Shown: positions 1 to 9,548 of the stretch, one piece after another
How positions within the stretch are numbered: the stretch's first letter is position 1
How the letters are laid out: every line of letters starts with the position of its first letter
Assembly: GCF_000876655.1 (NCBI RefSeq)
Contig: NZ_JYCN01000016.1
Coordinates: 1 to 64,000 of the forward strand
Length of the DNA stretch: 64,000 nucleotides
Reading direction: 5' to 3'
DNA from: Arthrobacter sp. SPG23
Lineage (GTDB): Bacteria; Actinomycetota; Actinomycetes; Actinomycetales; Micrococcaceae
Made by a program: the position numbers and the translations under genes
The notes under the pieces: model-generated
Databases searched by the model: none
Seen by the model: only the letters and a program-made list of their open reading frames with translations
What the model was told of the DNA's origin: nothing

Positions 1-652
1 GACGGAACCCTCGCGGCCACCTGGCTGCAGAACAGCCTCATCACCACCCTTTCCACCGTGTTGGTGTCCCGTGGCCGTCGCCGCCCCCGCCGGCTACGTC
101 CTCTCCCGCGGCCGCAGCAAGGCGGTCTCCGGCTACTCCCTGCTGCTGTTCGTGATGCAGTCCCTGCCCATCATCACGTCGGTGGTCCCGCTGTTCATCC
201 TCTTCGCCGGCATGGGCCTGGTGGACAACCTGCTGGGCATCACCATCATCTACGTGGGCTCCACCATGACCGTGGCCACCTGGATGATGGCAGCCTACTT
301 CGACTCGATCCCCATCAGCCTCGAGGAAGCCTCGTGGATCGACGGCTGCTCTGTCTTCGGATCCTTCACCAAAGTGGTCCTCCGCAACAGCCTGCCCGGC
401 ATCCTCTCCACAGCGATCTTCGCCTTCCTGCTGGCCTGGAACGATTACCTCGTGGCCATCGTCTTCCTTCGCTCCAACGAGATCTTCACTCTCCCCATGG
501 GCGTCCAGTCCTTCTTCCAGCAGAACGCCACGGACTGGACCTCCGTCATGGCCCTCGCCGTGGTCATGATGCTCCCGCCCGTCATCGTCTTCGCCACCCT
601 GAACAAGTACTTCAGCGTCGGCGGCATCGGCGGCTCCCTCGCCGGCCGCTAA
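1..652 (+). pseudogene. Carbohydrate ABC transporter permease (MalG type), cut by window edge and frameshifted
   Basis: Membrane permease subunit of a sugar importer. The 5' end lies outside the window. Bases 1-69 read in frame 1 as a normal permease segment (TWLQNSLITTLSTVLVS). From base 71 the homologous reading continues in frame 2 (VAVAAPAGYVLSRGR) to the stop at 652, so one extra C near base 70 breaks the frame. The rest looks intact: several hydrophobic segments and a permease EAA loop (EEASWIDGCSVFGSF) near bases 325-375. The glycosidase follows 43 bp downstream, so it probably belonged to an oligosaccharide import operon. A sequencing error at base 70 would explain the break equally well. 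Confidence 0.85.
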
Positions 653-695
653 CCAGCGCCGCAACGGTTTATATCTGTTCATTCAAGGAGTTTCG

Positions 696-2936
696 ATGAC
701 CGACACAATGCCCTTTTCCGCAGTGTCCCTGACGACAGGGGCCGACTACTGGACGACGCCGGAAGCGCCGTGGATCGGCCTGAGGTCTTTGCGTTTCGCT
801 GACGGGCCCCACGGCCTTCGGGTTCAGGACGACGAAAACCCTGACCACCTCGGACTCGAACGGAGCGCCCCTGCCACGTGCTTCCCGCCGGCCGTCACGC
901 TCGCCTCGTCCTGGGACCCTGAACTCGTGCAGTCCGTCGGGGCTGCTCTTGGGCGCGAAGCTCGCACTGCCGGCGTCGATGTTGTGCTCGGACCGGGCCT
1001 GAACATCAAGCGCAGCCCGCTTTGCGGACGCAATTTCGAGTACTATTCCGAAGATCCGTTCCTCGCTGGCGTGCTCGCGGCTGCGGCCGTTCGCGGTATC
1101 CAAAGTGAAGGTGTCGGTGCGTGCCTTAAGCATTTCGCAGTAAACAATCAGGAAACTGATCGTCTCCGCATCAGCGCCGAGGTTGATGAACGGACGCTGC
1201 GTGAGGTGTACCTGCGCGCCTTCCAGGTCGCCCTCCGCGAGTCCAGCCCGTGGTCGATCATGTCCGCATACAACCGAATCAACGGTGTCTATGCCTCGGA
1301 GAATCGCTGGCTACTCACCGACGTGCTGCGAGGGGAATGGGACTACGACGGCGTCGTCGTGTCAGATTGGGGCGCCGTCCACGATCCCGTGGCGGCGGTT
1401 GACGCTGGCCTCGATGTTCGCATGCCTGGTCGACCGGACGATCCGCGTGTTGGTCTGGCCTTCGCCGAGGGGCGGATTGACCGCGCGGCATTCGACCGTG
1501 TCGCAGAGCGGCTGATGCTCCTGGCCCAGCGGACGAAAATGAATAACCCCGTAGCTGCAGTCGATACTAATGCGCACCACGAACTGGTACGTGCTGCCGC
1601 GGCTCAGTCCACCGTACTGTTGGCAAACGATGGAACGCTGCCCCTCGACGTATCCGCAGGACTTCGCGTCGCGGTGGTTGGCGAGCTTGCCCGGACCCCG
1701 CGCTATCAGGGCGCCGGCAGCTCACGCGTCAACGCCTCCCTCACTGTTTCCGGGCTTGACGCGCTGACCACTCGGGTGGAAGCAGCAGGGGGAGCGGTGG
1801 AGTTCTCGCCCGGCTACAGTCTTAATCGGGTTGGCTCGTCGCCGATGATGCGTTCGGACGCAGTAGAAGCGGCGCAGCGGGCGGACATAGTTTTGTTTTT
1901 TCTGGGGCTGCCAGGGGGTTACGAGGCAGAGGGCGTGGACCGAGCATCCATCGATTTGCCCGATGACCAGCTTGCGCTCCTCTCTGACATGCGGGCGGTC
2001 GACACACCAAAGGTGGTGGCCCTCAGCAACGGCTCCGCGGTCACCACGGCGGCTTGGCGCACGTCGGTGAACGCCGTCGTCGAATTCTGGCTGACCGGCC
2101 AGGCTCACGGCGACACAGTTGCCGATATCCTTCTCGGAGATTCTGAACCTGGCGGCCGCCTAGCTGAGTCGGTGCCGCTGCGGATCGAAGATACTCCGTC
2201 GTACCTCTCCTTCCCGGGGGAGGGAGGAACGGTCCGCTACGGTGAAGGCGTCCACGTCGGATACCGCTACTACGATGCCCGGGATCTGGCCGTGGATTAC
2301 CCGTTCGGACACGGCCTTTCGTACACAACGTTCAGCTACTCCGACCTCAATGTGACTCCGCGTACGCTCGAGGATAAGACTGCTTTCGACGTGGAGGTCC
2401 GCCTCACCAACACCGGCACACGAGAAGGATCGGACGTGGTCCAGGTGTACGTCACCGACCATGGCAGTTCCGTCCAGACTCCGCTCCGGGAGCTGCGTGG
2501 CTGGCGGAAGGTTCGTCTCGACGCCGGTGCCTCCGAAGTCGTCCGGATCGAGGTGCGCCGTGCCGACCTTGAGCATTGGCATGGACGGCTTACCGGCTGG
2601 GCATACGAAGGCGGCGACGCCACGGTCCATGTCGGGGCATCATCCCGCGACCTCAGGATTTCAGCGGACATCGAGATCGCAGGCGTGCCGCGCCCGGTGC
2701 GCCTCGACAGCTGGTCCACATTCGGCGATTTCTACGATCACCCGGTCGCCGGTCCTGGACTGCGGGCGACCGCGGAAGCCCGTGGCGGGTTCCGCGGCCG
2801 CATCGGGGACCTGCTGGGTGACGATGCTGGACGCGTCAACGTGCTCAGTATGCCGCTGGCCACGATCGTGGAGTTTCCTGGCGTCCCTCTGGAGCCCGAA
2901 GATATCGAAGCGTTTATCAAGGGCCAGGATGGATAG
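696..2936 (+). CDS. Glycoside hydrolase family 3 beta-glycosidase
   Basis: Retaining exo-glycosidase, 746 aa, full GH3 length. The N-terminal TIM barrel carries KHFAVNNQE (residues 145-153) and VVSDWGAVHD with the expected nucleophile Asp224. The second alpha/beta sandwich domain spans about residues 290-510, and a fibronectin III-like C-terminal domain covers about 555-640. There is no signal peptide, so it should act in the cytoplasm on imported oligosaccharides, which fits the ABC permease just upstream. An AAGGAG site sits 6 bp before the ATG. The exact sugar (beta-glucose, beta-xylose or another) cannot be read from sequence. Confidence 0.93.
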   Translation: MTDTMPFSAVSLTTGADYWTTPEAPWIGLRSLRFADGPHGLRVQDDENPDHLGLERSAPATCFPPAVTLASSWDPELVQSVGAALGREARTAGVDVVLGPGLNIKRSPLCGRNFEYYSEDPFLAGVLAAAAVRGIQSEGVGACLKHFAVNNQETDRLRISAEVDERTLREVYLRAFQVALRESSPWSIMSAYNRINGVYASENRWLLTDVLRGEWDYDGVVVSDWGAVHDPVAAVDAGLDVRMPGRPDDPRVGLAFAEGRIDRAAFDRVAERLMLLAQRTKMNNPVAAVDTNAHHELVRAAAAQSTVLLANDGTLPLDVSAGLRVAVVGELARTPRYQGAGSSRVNASLTVSGLDALTTRVEAAGGAVEFSPGYSLNRVGSSPMMRSDAVEAAQRADIVLFFLGLPGGYEAEGVDRASIDLPDDQLALLSDMRAVDTPKVVALSNGSAVTTAAWRTSVNAVVEFWLTGQAHGDTVADILLGDSEPGGRLAESVPLRIEDTPSYLSFPGEGGTVRYGEGVHVGYRYYDARDLAVDYPFGHGLSYTTFSYSDLNVTPRTLEDKTAFDVEVRLTNTGTREGSDVVQVYVTDHGSSVQTPLRELRGWRKVRLDAGASEVVRIEVRRADLEHWHGRLTGWAYEGGDATVHVGASSRDLRISADIEIAGVPRPVRLDSWSTFGDFYDHPVAGPGLRATAEARGGFRGRIGDLLGDDAGRVNVLSMPLATIVEFPGVPLEPEDIEAFIKGQDG

Positions 2937-2966
2937 CTGCGGTCCGGGCGCAGGCAGCAACCGCTA

Positions 2967-3488
2967 TCAGGTCCCCAGAGTCTGCCCGATCCAGGCGACT
3001 TCGGCGCGGCTTGCGGCCTGGCCGATGGTGACCATTCCCTTGCGGTAGACGTCGTCGATTTCCGCCTTGCGCAGGGGCCGGCCATTTTCGTAGAAGAAGC
3101 TTGCCGGGGCCTCCAGGAACTGAAGGCGCCGTCGAAGTACCGCGTGCTGATCCTCCAAATCGGGAAGTTGGGACAGGAACGCAAGGATGACCATGAATCG
3201 TCCGAGGTCAGTAATGTCGCCTGCCGCTGCGCCGCGCAGTCGGCCCTCGAGGTCTTTCCTGCCATCAGGCGTCAGTTCGAGCGTGTGGCGCTGGGCGGCC
3301 CGGCCGCTCTCGATGCGGCGGACAACTGACCCTGATTTAATCAGCCGCTGAATGGCGGGGTACAGGCTGCCGTCGCTGATTTCACGGGCGAAACCGTACA
3401 ACTCGTTCATTTTCCGGCGCAGTTCGTAGCCGTGGAGCGGGCCCTCCGCCAGGAAACCCAAGATCATCAGTTCCAGCACGAACGCCAT
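2967..3488 (-). CDS. PadR-family transcriptional regulator
   Basis: Winged-helix repressor of about 173 aa. The N-terminal PadR domain is clear (LELMILGFLAEGPLHGYEL, then ISDGSLYPAIQRLIKSGSV), followed by a C-terminal helical dimerisation part (PadR_C-like). I chose the ATG at 3488, which gives the usual MAFVLELMILG start. An upstream ATG at 3500 is possible but lies inside a TACATG/CATGTA palindrome that is better read as operator. It is divergent from the MFS gene at 3586 across a region with strong inverted repeats, so it most likely controls that transporter-oxidoreductase operon and itself. The ligand is unknown; the family often senses phenolic acids. Confidence 0.9.
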   Translation of the reverse strand: MAFVLELMILGFLAEGPLHGYELRRKMNELYGFAREISDGSLYPAIQRLIKSGSVVRRIESGRAAQRHTLELTPDGRKDLEGRLRGAAAGDITDLGRFMVILAFLSQLPDLEDQHAVLRRRLQFLEAPASFFYENGRPLRKAEIDDVYRKGMVTIGQAASRAEVAWIGQTLGT

Positions 3489-3490
3489 GC

Positions 3491-3553
3491 TACATGACAT
3501 GTATGTGTCGAAACGAGGTATCTACTCGCATATACCTCGTTTCGAGGTATATG
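3491..3553. promoter_or_regulatory. Divergent PadR operator region with two palindromes
   Basis: Between the divergent padR-like gene and the MFS gene lies a perfect 25-bp inverted repeat at 3529-3553 (arms CATATACCTCG, 3-bp centre TTT). A further half-site ACGAGGTAT lies at 3513-3521, and a 13-bp palindrome with arms TACATG/CATGTA at 3491-3503. The last matches the ATGT/ACAT style of PadR operators. Function is inferred from position and symmetry. Confidence 0.75.
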
Positions 3554-3585
3554 CTGGCTGTCCCGTTCGTCTTCGAAGGACCCTT

Positions 3586-4941
3586 ATGCCGTCATCGCCT
3601 GTCTCCGGTACACCCAAACCGGCCATTTCCCGTGGCCGTCTTGCCATTGCCGTGGTCTCGACAGTTGTGGAGTGGTACGACTTCACGCTGTTCCTCTACC
3701 TGAGCTCGGTGCTGTCCCGGGTCTTCTTCGGGGACAGCCCGACGGGCGTCCTCCTGACACTGGCGACGTTTGCTGTCTCCTATTTACTGAGGCCCGTTGG
3801 TGGCCTGGTGTTCGGCTATGTGGGGGACCGTTGGGGCAGGCGCCCGGTCCTTCTGGCGTCCATGGCGTTGATGTTCCTGGCCACAGCGGGGATGGCCGCA
3901 TTGCCAACCTATGCCCAGGTCGGCGAATCGGCAGCAGTGTGGCTCCTTGCCCTGCGATGCCTCATGGCGTTCTCCGTTGGCGGCGAATACACGGGAGTCA
4001 TGACCTACCTCCTCGAGAGCAGCCGTGCCAGGAATCGCGGCCTGGTCACCTCGTTGGCGGCTTCTGCCAGCGAAGTTGGCGCGTTGCTGGCTGCCGGTGT
4101 TTCGGCTCTGACAGTGACTGCCTTGTCCGCACCGCAGGTCGAGGAGTGGGGCTGGCGGATCCCGTTCATTGTGGGCGGGGTACTTGCCGGACTGATTCTG
4201 GCTCTCAGGTCCGGGCTGCCGGAAACGCCGTTGTTCCTGCAAAGCCGATTGGTGACGCGGCAGCAGCCGTTGCCAGGTGTGTTGCGGCGGCAGTGGCGGG
4301 CCATAGTCCGTACGTTTATGATTTCGGGACTGTGCTCGGCTGCCTATTACGTGGGCATTATCTATCTGCCGACGTACCTGATCTCGGTCCGGAACTGGAG
4401 CGAATCTTCGGCCCTCGGGCTGGCGACGCTCGCGGCCGTCGTCGTCGTCCTTGCTTCCCCCGTAGCGGGTTGGCTGTCCGACCGGTACGGTCGCCGTGCA
4501 ACGCTGCTGGTCCTAGCCATTGCGGCAGTCCTTCTTCCACTTCCGATGTTCGCTGCCGCCGGGCAACCGAACGTGGGCGCGGCAGTGGCGGCCGTAGTGG
4601 TACTTGCGTGCCTCGCGGGCAGCCTCAGCGCGGTCGGGGCCTCGGCGATCCCGGAGCAGTTCGACGTCAGGGGCCGCTTGACGGCGTTGGCCATAGGCGG
4701 GACTGTAGCCACAACGATCTTTGGCGGCATTGCCCCGTACGCGGTGCAGACGCTCACGGAATCGACGGGGTGGCAGCTGGTGCCCGGGATGCTGATCGCA
4801 GTCGTTGCACTCGCTGCCATCCCGGCCATCCGACGCGGCCCGGGCGCAGCAGCGTCACAAAATCAGCAACCCGAGCCCATTCCAGTACCACCGCGCACCA
4901 CAGCTGACGCAGACGCCCAAGGAGTGAAGGACAATGCCTGA
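3586..4941 (+). CDS. MFS transporter, metabolite:H+ symporter (MHS/ProP-like) family
   Basis: Inner-membrane secondary transporter, about 451 aa, with 12 predicted membrane segments. The start VVEWYDFTLFLYLSS is the MHS hallmark (shikimate, citrate, proline-betaine type), and the loop GYVGDRWGRRPVLL is MFS motif A. I chose the ATG at 3586, which has GAAGGA 5 bp upstream; longer in-frame starts run through the operator. The stop overlaps the start of the next gene by 8 bp, so the two are co-translated. The substrate is probably a small organic acid, by family only. Control by the divergent PadR protein is likely. Confidence 0.88.
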   Translation: MPSSPVSGTPKPAISRGRLAIAVVSTVVEWYDFTLFLYLSSVLSRVFFGDSPTGVLLTLATFAVSYLLRPVGGLVFGYVGDRWGRRPVLLASMALMFLATAGMAALPTYAQVGESAAVWLLALRCLMAFSVGGEYTGVMTYLLESSRARNRGLVTSLAASASEVGALLAAGVSALTVTALSAPQVEEWGWRIPFIVGGVLAGLILALRSGLPETPLFLQSRLVTRQQPLPGVLRRQWRAIVRTFMISGLCSAAYYVGIIYLPTYLISVRNWSESSALGLATLAAVVVVLASPVAGWLSDRYGRRATLLVLAIAAVLLPLPMFAAAGQPNVGAAVAAVVVLACLAGSLSAVGASAIPEQFDVRGRLTALAIGGTVATTIFGGIAPYAVQTLTESTGWQLVPGMLIAVVALAAIPAIRRGPGAAASQNQQPEPIPVPPRTTADADAQGVKDNA

Positions 4942-5944
4942 AATGATGCGCGCCGTAGTCCTCGACGGTCCCGGAGGACCGGACGCCCTCAAAATCCGGC
5001 ACGTACCCCGGCCGGCTTCCAAGCCGGGGTGGGTTCTCATCAAGGTCCACGCTTTCGGCCTGAACCGCTCTGAACTGCACTTCCGCCGCGGCCTGGGGTC
5101 GTTCGGGTCCTTTCCGCGTATTCCAGGCATCGAGGCAGCCGGGGTGGTTGTTGATGCCCCGGGCGGAGAGTTTACCCCCGGGACCCAGGTCGCAGCGCTC
5201 ATGGGCGGCATGGGGCGGACGTTCGACGGCGGATACGCCGAGTACGTTTCGGTACCGGCCACCAGCGTCATCCCCTTCGCGAGCACCCTTGACTGGGCCA
5301 CCCTGGGCGCCGTTCCGGAAATGCTGCAGACCGCCTACGGCTCTTTGACGGTCGGCGTCAATGCCGCCCCGGGCAGCAGCCTGTTGATCCGGGGCGGCAC
5401 ATCGTCCATCGGTCTTGCCCTAATCGTCCTGGCGAAGAGCCGCGGCATCACGGTCCTCGCCACCACCAGGAACCCCAACAAGGCTCAAGCGCTCCTCGAC
5501 GTCGGAGCGGACCACGCCCTTATCGATACCGGAAGTATCGCTGAGACCGTCCGGACGATCTTCCCTGATGGAGTCGGGGGCGCCGTTGAGCTCGTTGGAG
5601 CGCCGACGTTGCGCGACACCCTCCGGGCCACCGCCGTCCACGGGACGGTGTGCTTTACGGGCATGCTCTCCGATGAGTGGACCGTGCCGGATTTCTACCC
5701 CATCGACTACATTCCCCGTGGAGTTCGACTCACCGCTTACACCGGCGAAGCCGAGGACCTGCCCCCGGCTGTCCTGCAGGAGTTCCTGGATGCAGTCGCG
5801 TCGGGACAGGTAATCGTCCCGATCGGGAAGGTCTATACCCTCGAGGACATCGTGCAGGCGCATCAGGACATGGAGGACGGCTCCGTCACGGGAAAGCTGG
5901 TAGTCACGGTGGGTGGGCATACCCGCCCCAGAATGAACATGTAA
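4934..5944 (+). CDS. Zinc-independent alcohol dehydrogenase / quinone oxidoreductase (MDR superfamily)
   Basis: Medium-chain NAD(P)H-dependent oxidoreductase of 336 aa. The GroES-like N-terminal domain contains HAFGLNRSELHFRRG and IPGIEAAGVV, and the Rossmann part has LLIRGGTSSIGLALIVLAK. Structural and catalytic zinc cysteines are absent, as in quinone reductase-type members. GAAGGA precedes the ATG, which overlaps the MFS stop by 8 bp. It probably reduces or oxidises the compound brought in by the preceding transporter. The final codons are immediately followed by the next gene (14 bp gap), so the operon continues. Confidence 0.88.
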   Translation: MPEMMRAVVLDGPGGPDALKIRHVPRPASKPGWVLIKVHAFGLNRSELHFRRGLGSFGSFPRIPGIEAAGVVVDAPGGEFTPGTQVAALMGGMGRTFDGGYAEYVSVPATSVIPFASTLDWATLGAVPEMLQTAYGSLTVGVNAAPGSSLLIRGGTSSIGLALIVLAKSRGITVLATTRNPNKAQALLDVGADHALIDTGSIAETVRTIFPDGVGGAVELVGAPTLRDTLRATAVHGTVCFTGMLSDEWTVPDFYPIDYIPRGVRLTAYTGEAEDLPPAVLQEFLDAVASGQVIVPIGKVYTLEDIVQAHQDMEDGSVTGKLVVTVGGHTRPRMNM

Positions 5945-5958
5945 GGAAAAGAACATCA

Positions 5959-6621
5959 ATGAATGGTCGGAAATCTGAAGTCAAAGCGGTGCATGCACTG
6001 GAAGACCTGCCTGATGGAGCCTCGGTGAACTCCGTGACAGCTGCGAGCGTTATGGTCGCCGGCCGCCTGGCCCTTCGCGTCGAGCTGACCGAAGTGGCCG
6101 CCTCGGGGGTGCCGGGCGTCGACTTCATCGACCAGCCCACGTTCGTCCACATTCCGGCGGACTTCGGGAACGGCATCATCGAGGTGGATGTGCTTAGCCG
6201 CCTCGCAGGCGGCGCGCCGGACTATGCTCGGGCGTTCGCGGGTCTTGCCTACCGGATCACGGAGAACCTGGAGAGCTTTGAAGCTGTCTATGTCCGGCCC
6301 CTCAACGGTGCCAAGGCAGATCCGCCAGGACCCCGCGCTCAGCGGGCCGTGCAGTATTTCGCCTACCCTGAGTGGAACTTCGAACGCCTTCGCGAGGAGT
6401 ATCCGGACGGTCACTACGAGTCTTCGGCAGACATCGGCCCGGACGAGTGGATCCACTTGCGCATCGAGGTGCAGGGCGAAAGGTTGCGCGCCAGCGTGGA
6501 TGGCCTCCAGGTTCTGGACCTTCCAAAAACAAAGGGACGGGAAGCCCGCGGCGGAATCGGGCTCTTCGTTGACATCGGCACGGAGGCGTTCTTCTCCAAC
6601 CTGTCCATTACTGCACGGTGA
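5959..6621 (+). CDS. Concanavalin A / laminin-G-like domain protein, function unknown
   Basis: Protein of 220 aa with a beta-sandwich pattern like the ConA-like lectin/glucanase fold: ADFGNGIIEVDVLSRL, FAGLAYRI, then WIHLRIEVQGERLRASVDGL and GGIGLFVDIGTEAFFSNLSI near the end. These match 3-keto-disaccharide hydrolase or LamG-type strands in order. There is no signal peptide. The ATG at 5959 follows AAGGAAAAG; longer in-frame starts lie inside the previous gene. As the last gene of the PadR-controlled operon it may bind or process a glycoside, but no catalytic residue can be named with confidence. Confidence 0.72.
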   Translation: MNGRKSEVKAVHALEDLPDGASVNSVTAASVMVAGRLALRVELTEVAASGVPGVDFIDQPTFVHIPADFGNGIIEVDVLSRLAGGAPDYARAFAGLAYRITENLESFEAVYVRPLNGAKADPPGPRAQRAVQYFAYPEWNFERLREEYPDGHYESSADIGPDEWIHLRIEVQGERLRASVDGLQVLDLPKTKGREARGGIGLFVDIGTEAFFSNLSITAR

Positions 6622-6627
6622 GCGGCG

Positions 6628-6647
6628 GCGGCCGAAGGGGCGGCCGC
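6628..6647 (+). terminator. G+C-rich hairpin after the PadR-linked operon
   Basis: Seven-base arms GCGGCCG and CGGCCGC enclose AAGGGG just after the stop at 6621. There is no long T run, so termination is inferred. The rest of the gap up to 6866 shows no gene. Confidence 0.4.
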
Positions 6648-6865
6648 TGTCGATCTCATCTTCGAACCTTCCGGTGCAATTCAGAATGTGGAGTCGGCGC
6701 CTCAGCGTCGTCCACAGCCTATTTCCGTGGGGTCGGTAGTTGCGGCCGCGCTCATTGGGAAATTCTTGGCGGGGTCGGGAGTATTTCGGTGAATCAAGCA
6801 GTTATGCATCTAGTCGGGCTGGGTCTGCGCGCAGCGCTAATTATTGACGACGGGAATGAGATCAC

Positions 6866-8341
6866 GTGACGACAGTGCCTGCCGGGGGAGTCGGCTTCCG
6901 CTCGAAGCGCGGTCCCATTCTGATTTCCTTGATGCTGTCGACGGGCTTGGTGGCGATCGATTCGACGATCGTCGCGACGGCGGTGCCGTCGATTGTGCAT
7001 GACATTGGCGGTTTCGCGTCTTTCCCGTGGCTCTTTTCTGCCTACCTGTTGGCGCAGGCTGTGTCCGTGCCTGTCTACGCGAAGCTCTCCGATGTCGTCG
7101 GCCGTAAACCGATCATCCTGATTGGCATCGGGCTATTCCTGCTCGGTTCGATCCTCTGCGGAGTGGCATGGAGCATGCCGGCCCTCATCGCGTTCCGTGT
7201 ACTGCAGGGCCTGGGCGCGGGAGCCGTCCAGCCGATGGCGATCACGATCGCTGGCGATATCTATTCGCTGACTGAGCGGGCGAAGGTGCAAGGCTACCTT
7301 GCGAGCGTTTGGGCGGTGTCCTCCGTCGTTGGCCCGACGCTCGGTGGGGTGCTTTCAGCGCTGGGCATGTGGCGCGGGATCTTCCTCGTGAATATCCCGC
7401 TGTGCCTATTGGCAGGGTGGATGCTGAGCCGGACGTTCCACGAGAATGTCGAGCGAACCGGGCACCGGGTCGACTATCTGGGGGCGGGCCTGCTGACTGG
7501 CTCGCTGACGCTGATCATTCTTGGGGCCCTCGAAGGCGGCCAGGCGTGGGGCTGGACCTCCGCCATCAGCGTTGCGGTGTTCGCCGGCGGAGCACTCTTG
7601 TTTGCCGTGTTCATCCTCGTCGAGCGAAGGGCCGCGGAGCCGGTCCTGCCGCCGTGGGTGGTCTCACGGCGGCTGCTGGCGACGACGGCACTGATCTCCT
7701 TTGGCGTGGGAGCGGTCATGCTTGGCCTCACCTCGTACGTTCCCACGTTCCTCGAAGGAGCCCTCTCGACCTCCCCGGTACTGGCCGGGCTCGCGCTGGC
7801 AGCATTGACGATCGGCTGGCCGATCAGTGCGTCCCAATCGGGCCGGTTCTATCTCAGGCTGGGGTTCCGGAAGACCGCGATGATCGGCATTACGATCACG
7901 GTCATCGGTTCGGCGGTACTTGCCCTTACCGCTTCCCCACCGAGCGTTCTGCTGGTGGCGGCGAGTTGCTTCATCGTAGGGCTCGGGCTGGGGCTGGTTG
8001 CCACCCCGAGCCTCATCGCAGCCCAGTCCAGCGTCGACTGGAATGAGCGCGGAGTTGTCACCGGAACCAATCTTTTCGCACGGTCGATTGGAAGTTCCAT
8101 CGGTGTCGCAGTTTTCGGCGCGGTTGCGAATGCGATCTACGCAGGCACTCCGGGCGGCAATACGGATCCGCACACAGTCGTTTCGGCCTCCGGGGCTGTA
8201 TTCCTAGCCGTACTGGCCGCCGCCGTACTTACCGTCGTCGCCGTTATCGCGATGCCCGCCCCAGATAAAAAGATCACCGCCCCCTCGGGCGCGGAACCCG
8301 TGGTGGCCGCTGAATCCAGTGCGGCTTCCTCACTGGATTAG
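6866..8341 (+). CDS. MFS transporter, DHA2 (EmrB/QacA) drug exporter family
   Basis: Proton-driven efflux protein of 491 aa with a 14-segment membrane layout. Helix 1 has the DHA2 motif (GLVAIDSTIVATAVPSIV), the loop AKLSDVVGRKPIIL is motif A, and VVGPTLGGVLSALG is the exporter motif C. The start is GTG at 6866. It stands alone, with a 244-bp gap before it and repeats after it. No dedicated regulator is adjacent. The substrate cannot be deduced. Confidence 0.9.
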   Translation: MTTVPAGGVGFRSKRGPILISLMLSTGLVAIDSTIVATAVPSIVHDIGGFASFPWLFSAYLLAQAVSVPVYAKLSDVVGRKPIILIGIGLFLLGSILCGVAWSMPALIAFRVLQGLGAGAVQPMAITIAGDIYSLTERAKVQGYLASVWAVSSVVGPTLGGVLSALGMWRGIFLVNIPLCLLAGWMLSRTFHENVERTGHRVDYLGAGLLTGSLTLIILGALEGGQAWGWTSAISVAVFAGGALLFAVFILVERRAAEPVLPPWVVSRRLLATTALISFGVGAVMLGLTSYVPTFLEGALSTSPVLAGLALAALTIGWPISASQSGRFYLRLGFRKTAMIGITITVIGSAVLALTASPPSVLLVAASCFIVGLGLGLVATPSLIAAQSSVDWNERGVVTGTNLFARSIGSSIGVAVFGAVANAIYAGTPGGNTDPHTVVSASGAVFLAVLAAAVLTVVAVIAMPAPDKKITAPSGAEPVVAAESSAASSLD

Positions 8342-8454
8342 GACCGCCCCAGCCCTCTGGCCCGGACCGCATCCGCCTGGGCTGCCACTTTGCGGTGAAT
8401 ATCCAGACTGGTTCGGCGCCCTCTGCAGGGGTGCTAGGGGAGTCGGGCGATGTC

Positions 8455-8701
8455 GGCACCGGATGTGTCTGTCAGATCTCGGCGTCGTTCTGATAGCGGA
8501 GTCAGCGCTGGGTTTGAGGGTCCGTAGTGCAACTTGGGGAACCGGGAGCGGTTCAGAGTTTCGTGAGGAAATAAGCGACGCAGGAGCGCCGAAGCGAAAC
8601 TCTGGATCGAGCCCGGCGCGCAGCGCCCTGGTTGCGTGGAGGACCCGCCCAGCGATGATGGGGATCAGAATGACAACCAGCGAAGTTGCTTCTGGCGGCG
8701 T
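8455..8701. repeat. A-module repeat, copy 1 (isolated)
   Basis: About 247 bp closely matching 28418-28695 and 60721-60990. Shared blocks include CACCGGATGTGTCTGTCAGA, CAACTTGGGGAACCGGGAGC, GGAGGAACC-type variants of GAGGAAATAAGCG, and TGCGTGGAGGACCCGCCCAG. The other two copies abut DUF4192 sequence; this one does not. No conserved protein reading frame was found. The flanks 8342-8454 and 8702-8872 hold nothing recognisable. Confidence 0.85.
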
Positions 8702-8872
8702 GAAGCTTCCCACTCCCTGGTGTTTCTAGTGAAGGATTGCAAGACGTTGACCCGAGGCAAGGGCCTTGCTATCGCCAGCATCGGAGGAAGCGTCCCGTAG
8801 CCATGTGTCCTAACCGGGCTCGATTTCGGTGCCGTCGCACAGTCTTACGAGACACGCGTTGGACTTGTAGCG

Positions 8873-9055
8873 ATGAGCTTTCGGATGGAGGCAGCCCGCC
8901 TTCTGAAGTCCGTCGGTCTTGAGGAGAAAGCATCCGCGTACTTCGCGCAGCTTTCTGGCGGTCAGCAGCAGGCGGCGATTGCCCCGTTCCCTGGCCATGC
9001 CCCCACGTTGATGCTCTTCGACGAGCCAACGACGTGGTCCAAGCATCTTCGGTGA
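8873..9055 (+). pseudogene. Fragment of amino-acid ABC transporter ATPase (GlnQ type)
   Basis: About 60 codons match the middle of polar amino-acid importer ATPases: EAARLLKSVGLEEKASAYF, then the ABC signature QLSGGQQQ and the Walker B region LMLFDEPTTW. Walker A, the Q-loop and everything after Walker B are missing, and the frame ends at 9055 shortly after DEPTT, where SALDP would be expected. There is no partner permease or binding protein. It is a relic beside the A-module repeat. Confidence 0.75.
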
Positions 9056-9548
9056 CGGCATGTGCGGTGGCCGCTGAGTCGGAGAGTCGCCCGTCATTGT
9101 TCGTGCCTGATCGGAATTTGGCTGTGGCACGTAACGTCCAGATCGATTTAGGAGACATTCGCGCTCACCGTTGCCACTACGGACGTCATGGTTGATCGGT
9201 TCCCGATCCGTCGGTTGTCACTTCCTGGCTCGACGATCAGAAGCCTGCGTCGCTAGCAGGTTCAGGAAGTCGTTTGCGTATTGGGAATAATCGGCGGCGG
9301 CGCCCCGAATCAGTGCGGCGACCCTCAGTCGGGCGGACAGTCGCGGAGTTATCGGGCATTTTGTGTGTGCAGGATTCCTGTTGCGGTTCTGGGGCACGAG
9401 GCGTGTGGTGGCGATGGATTTCTCGATTCGGTCTTGGCTGTGCGCAGGTTCCCGGTCGAATTGGATGCCGGGACCTCCCGGCGAGTGGAGGAGGTCCCGG
9501 CGGCATATGGGCGTCGACGAGTCATGCGGTCAAAGGGGTCGGGCAGAC
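9056..9548. other. Gene-free stretch
   Basis: About 490 bp between the GlnQ relic and the small gene at 9549. Open frames here have no family features, start signals or length that would support a gene. I see no repeat shared with the rest of the window. Confidence 0.5.

Noticed and set aside
8342..8713. Minus-strand 127-codon frame across the A module
   Set aside because: The frame is not kept among the three copies of the module.
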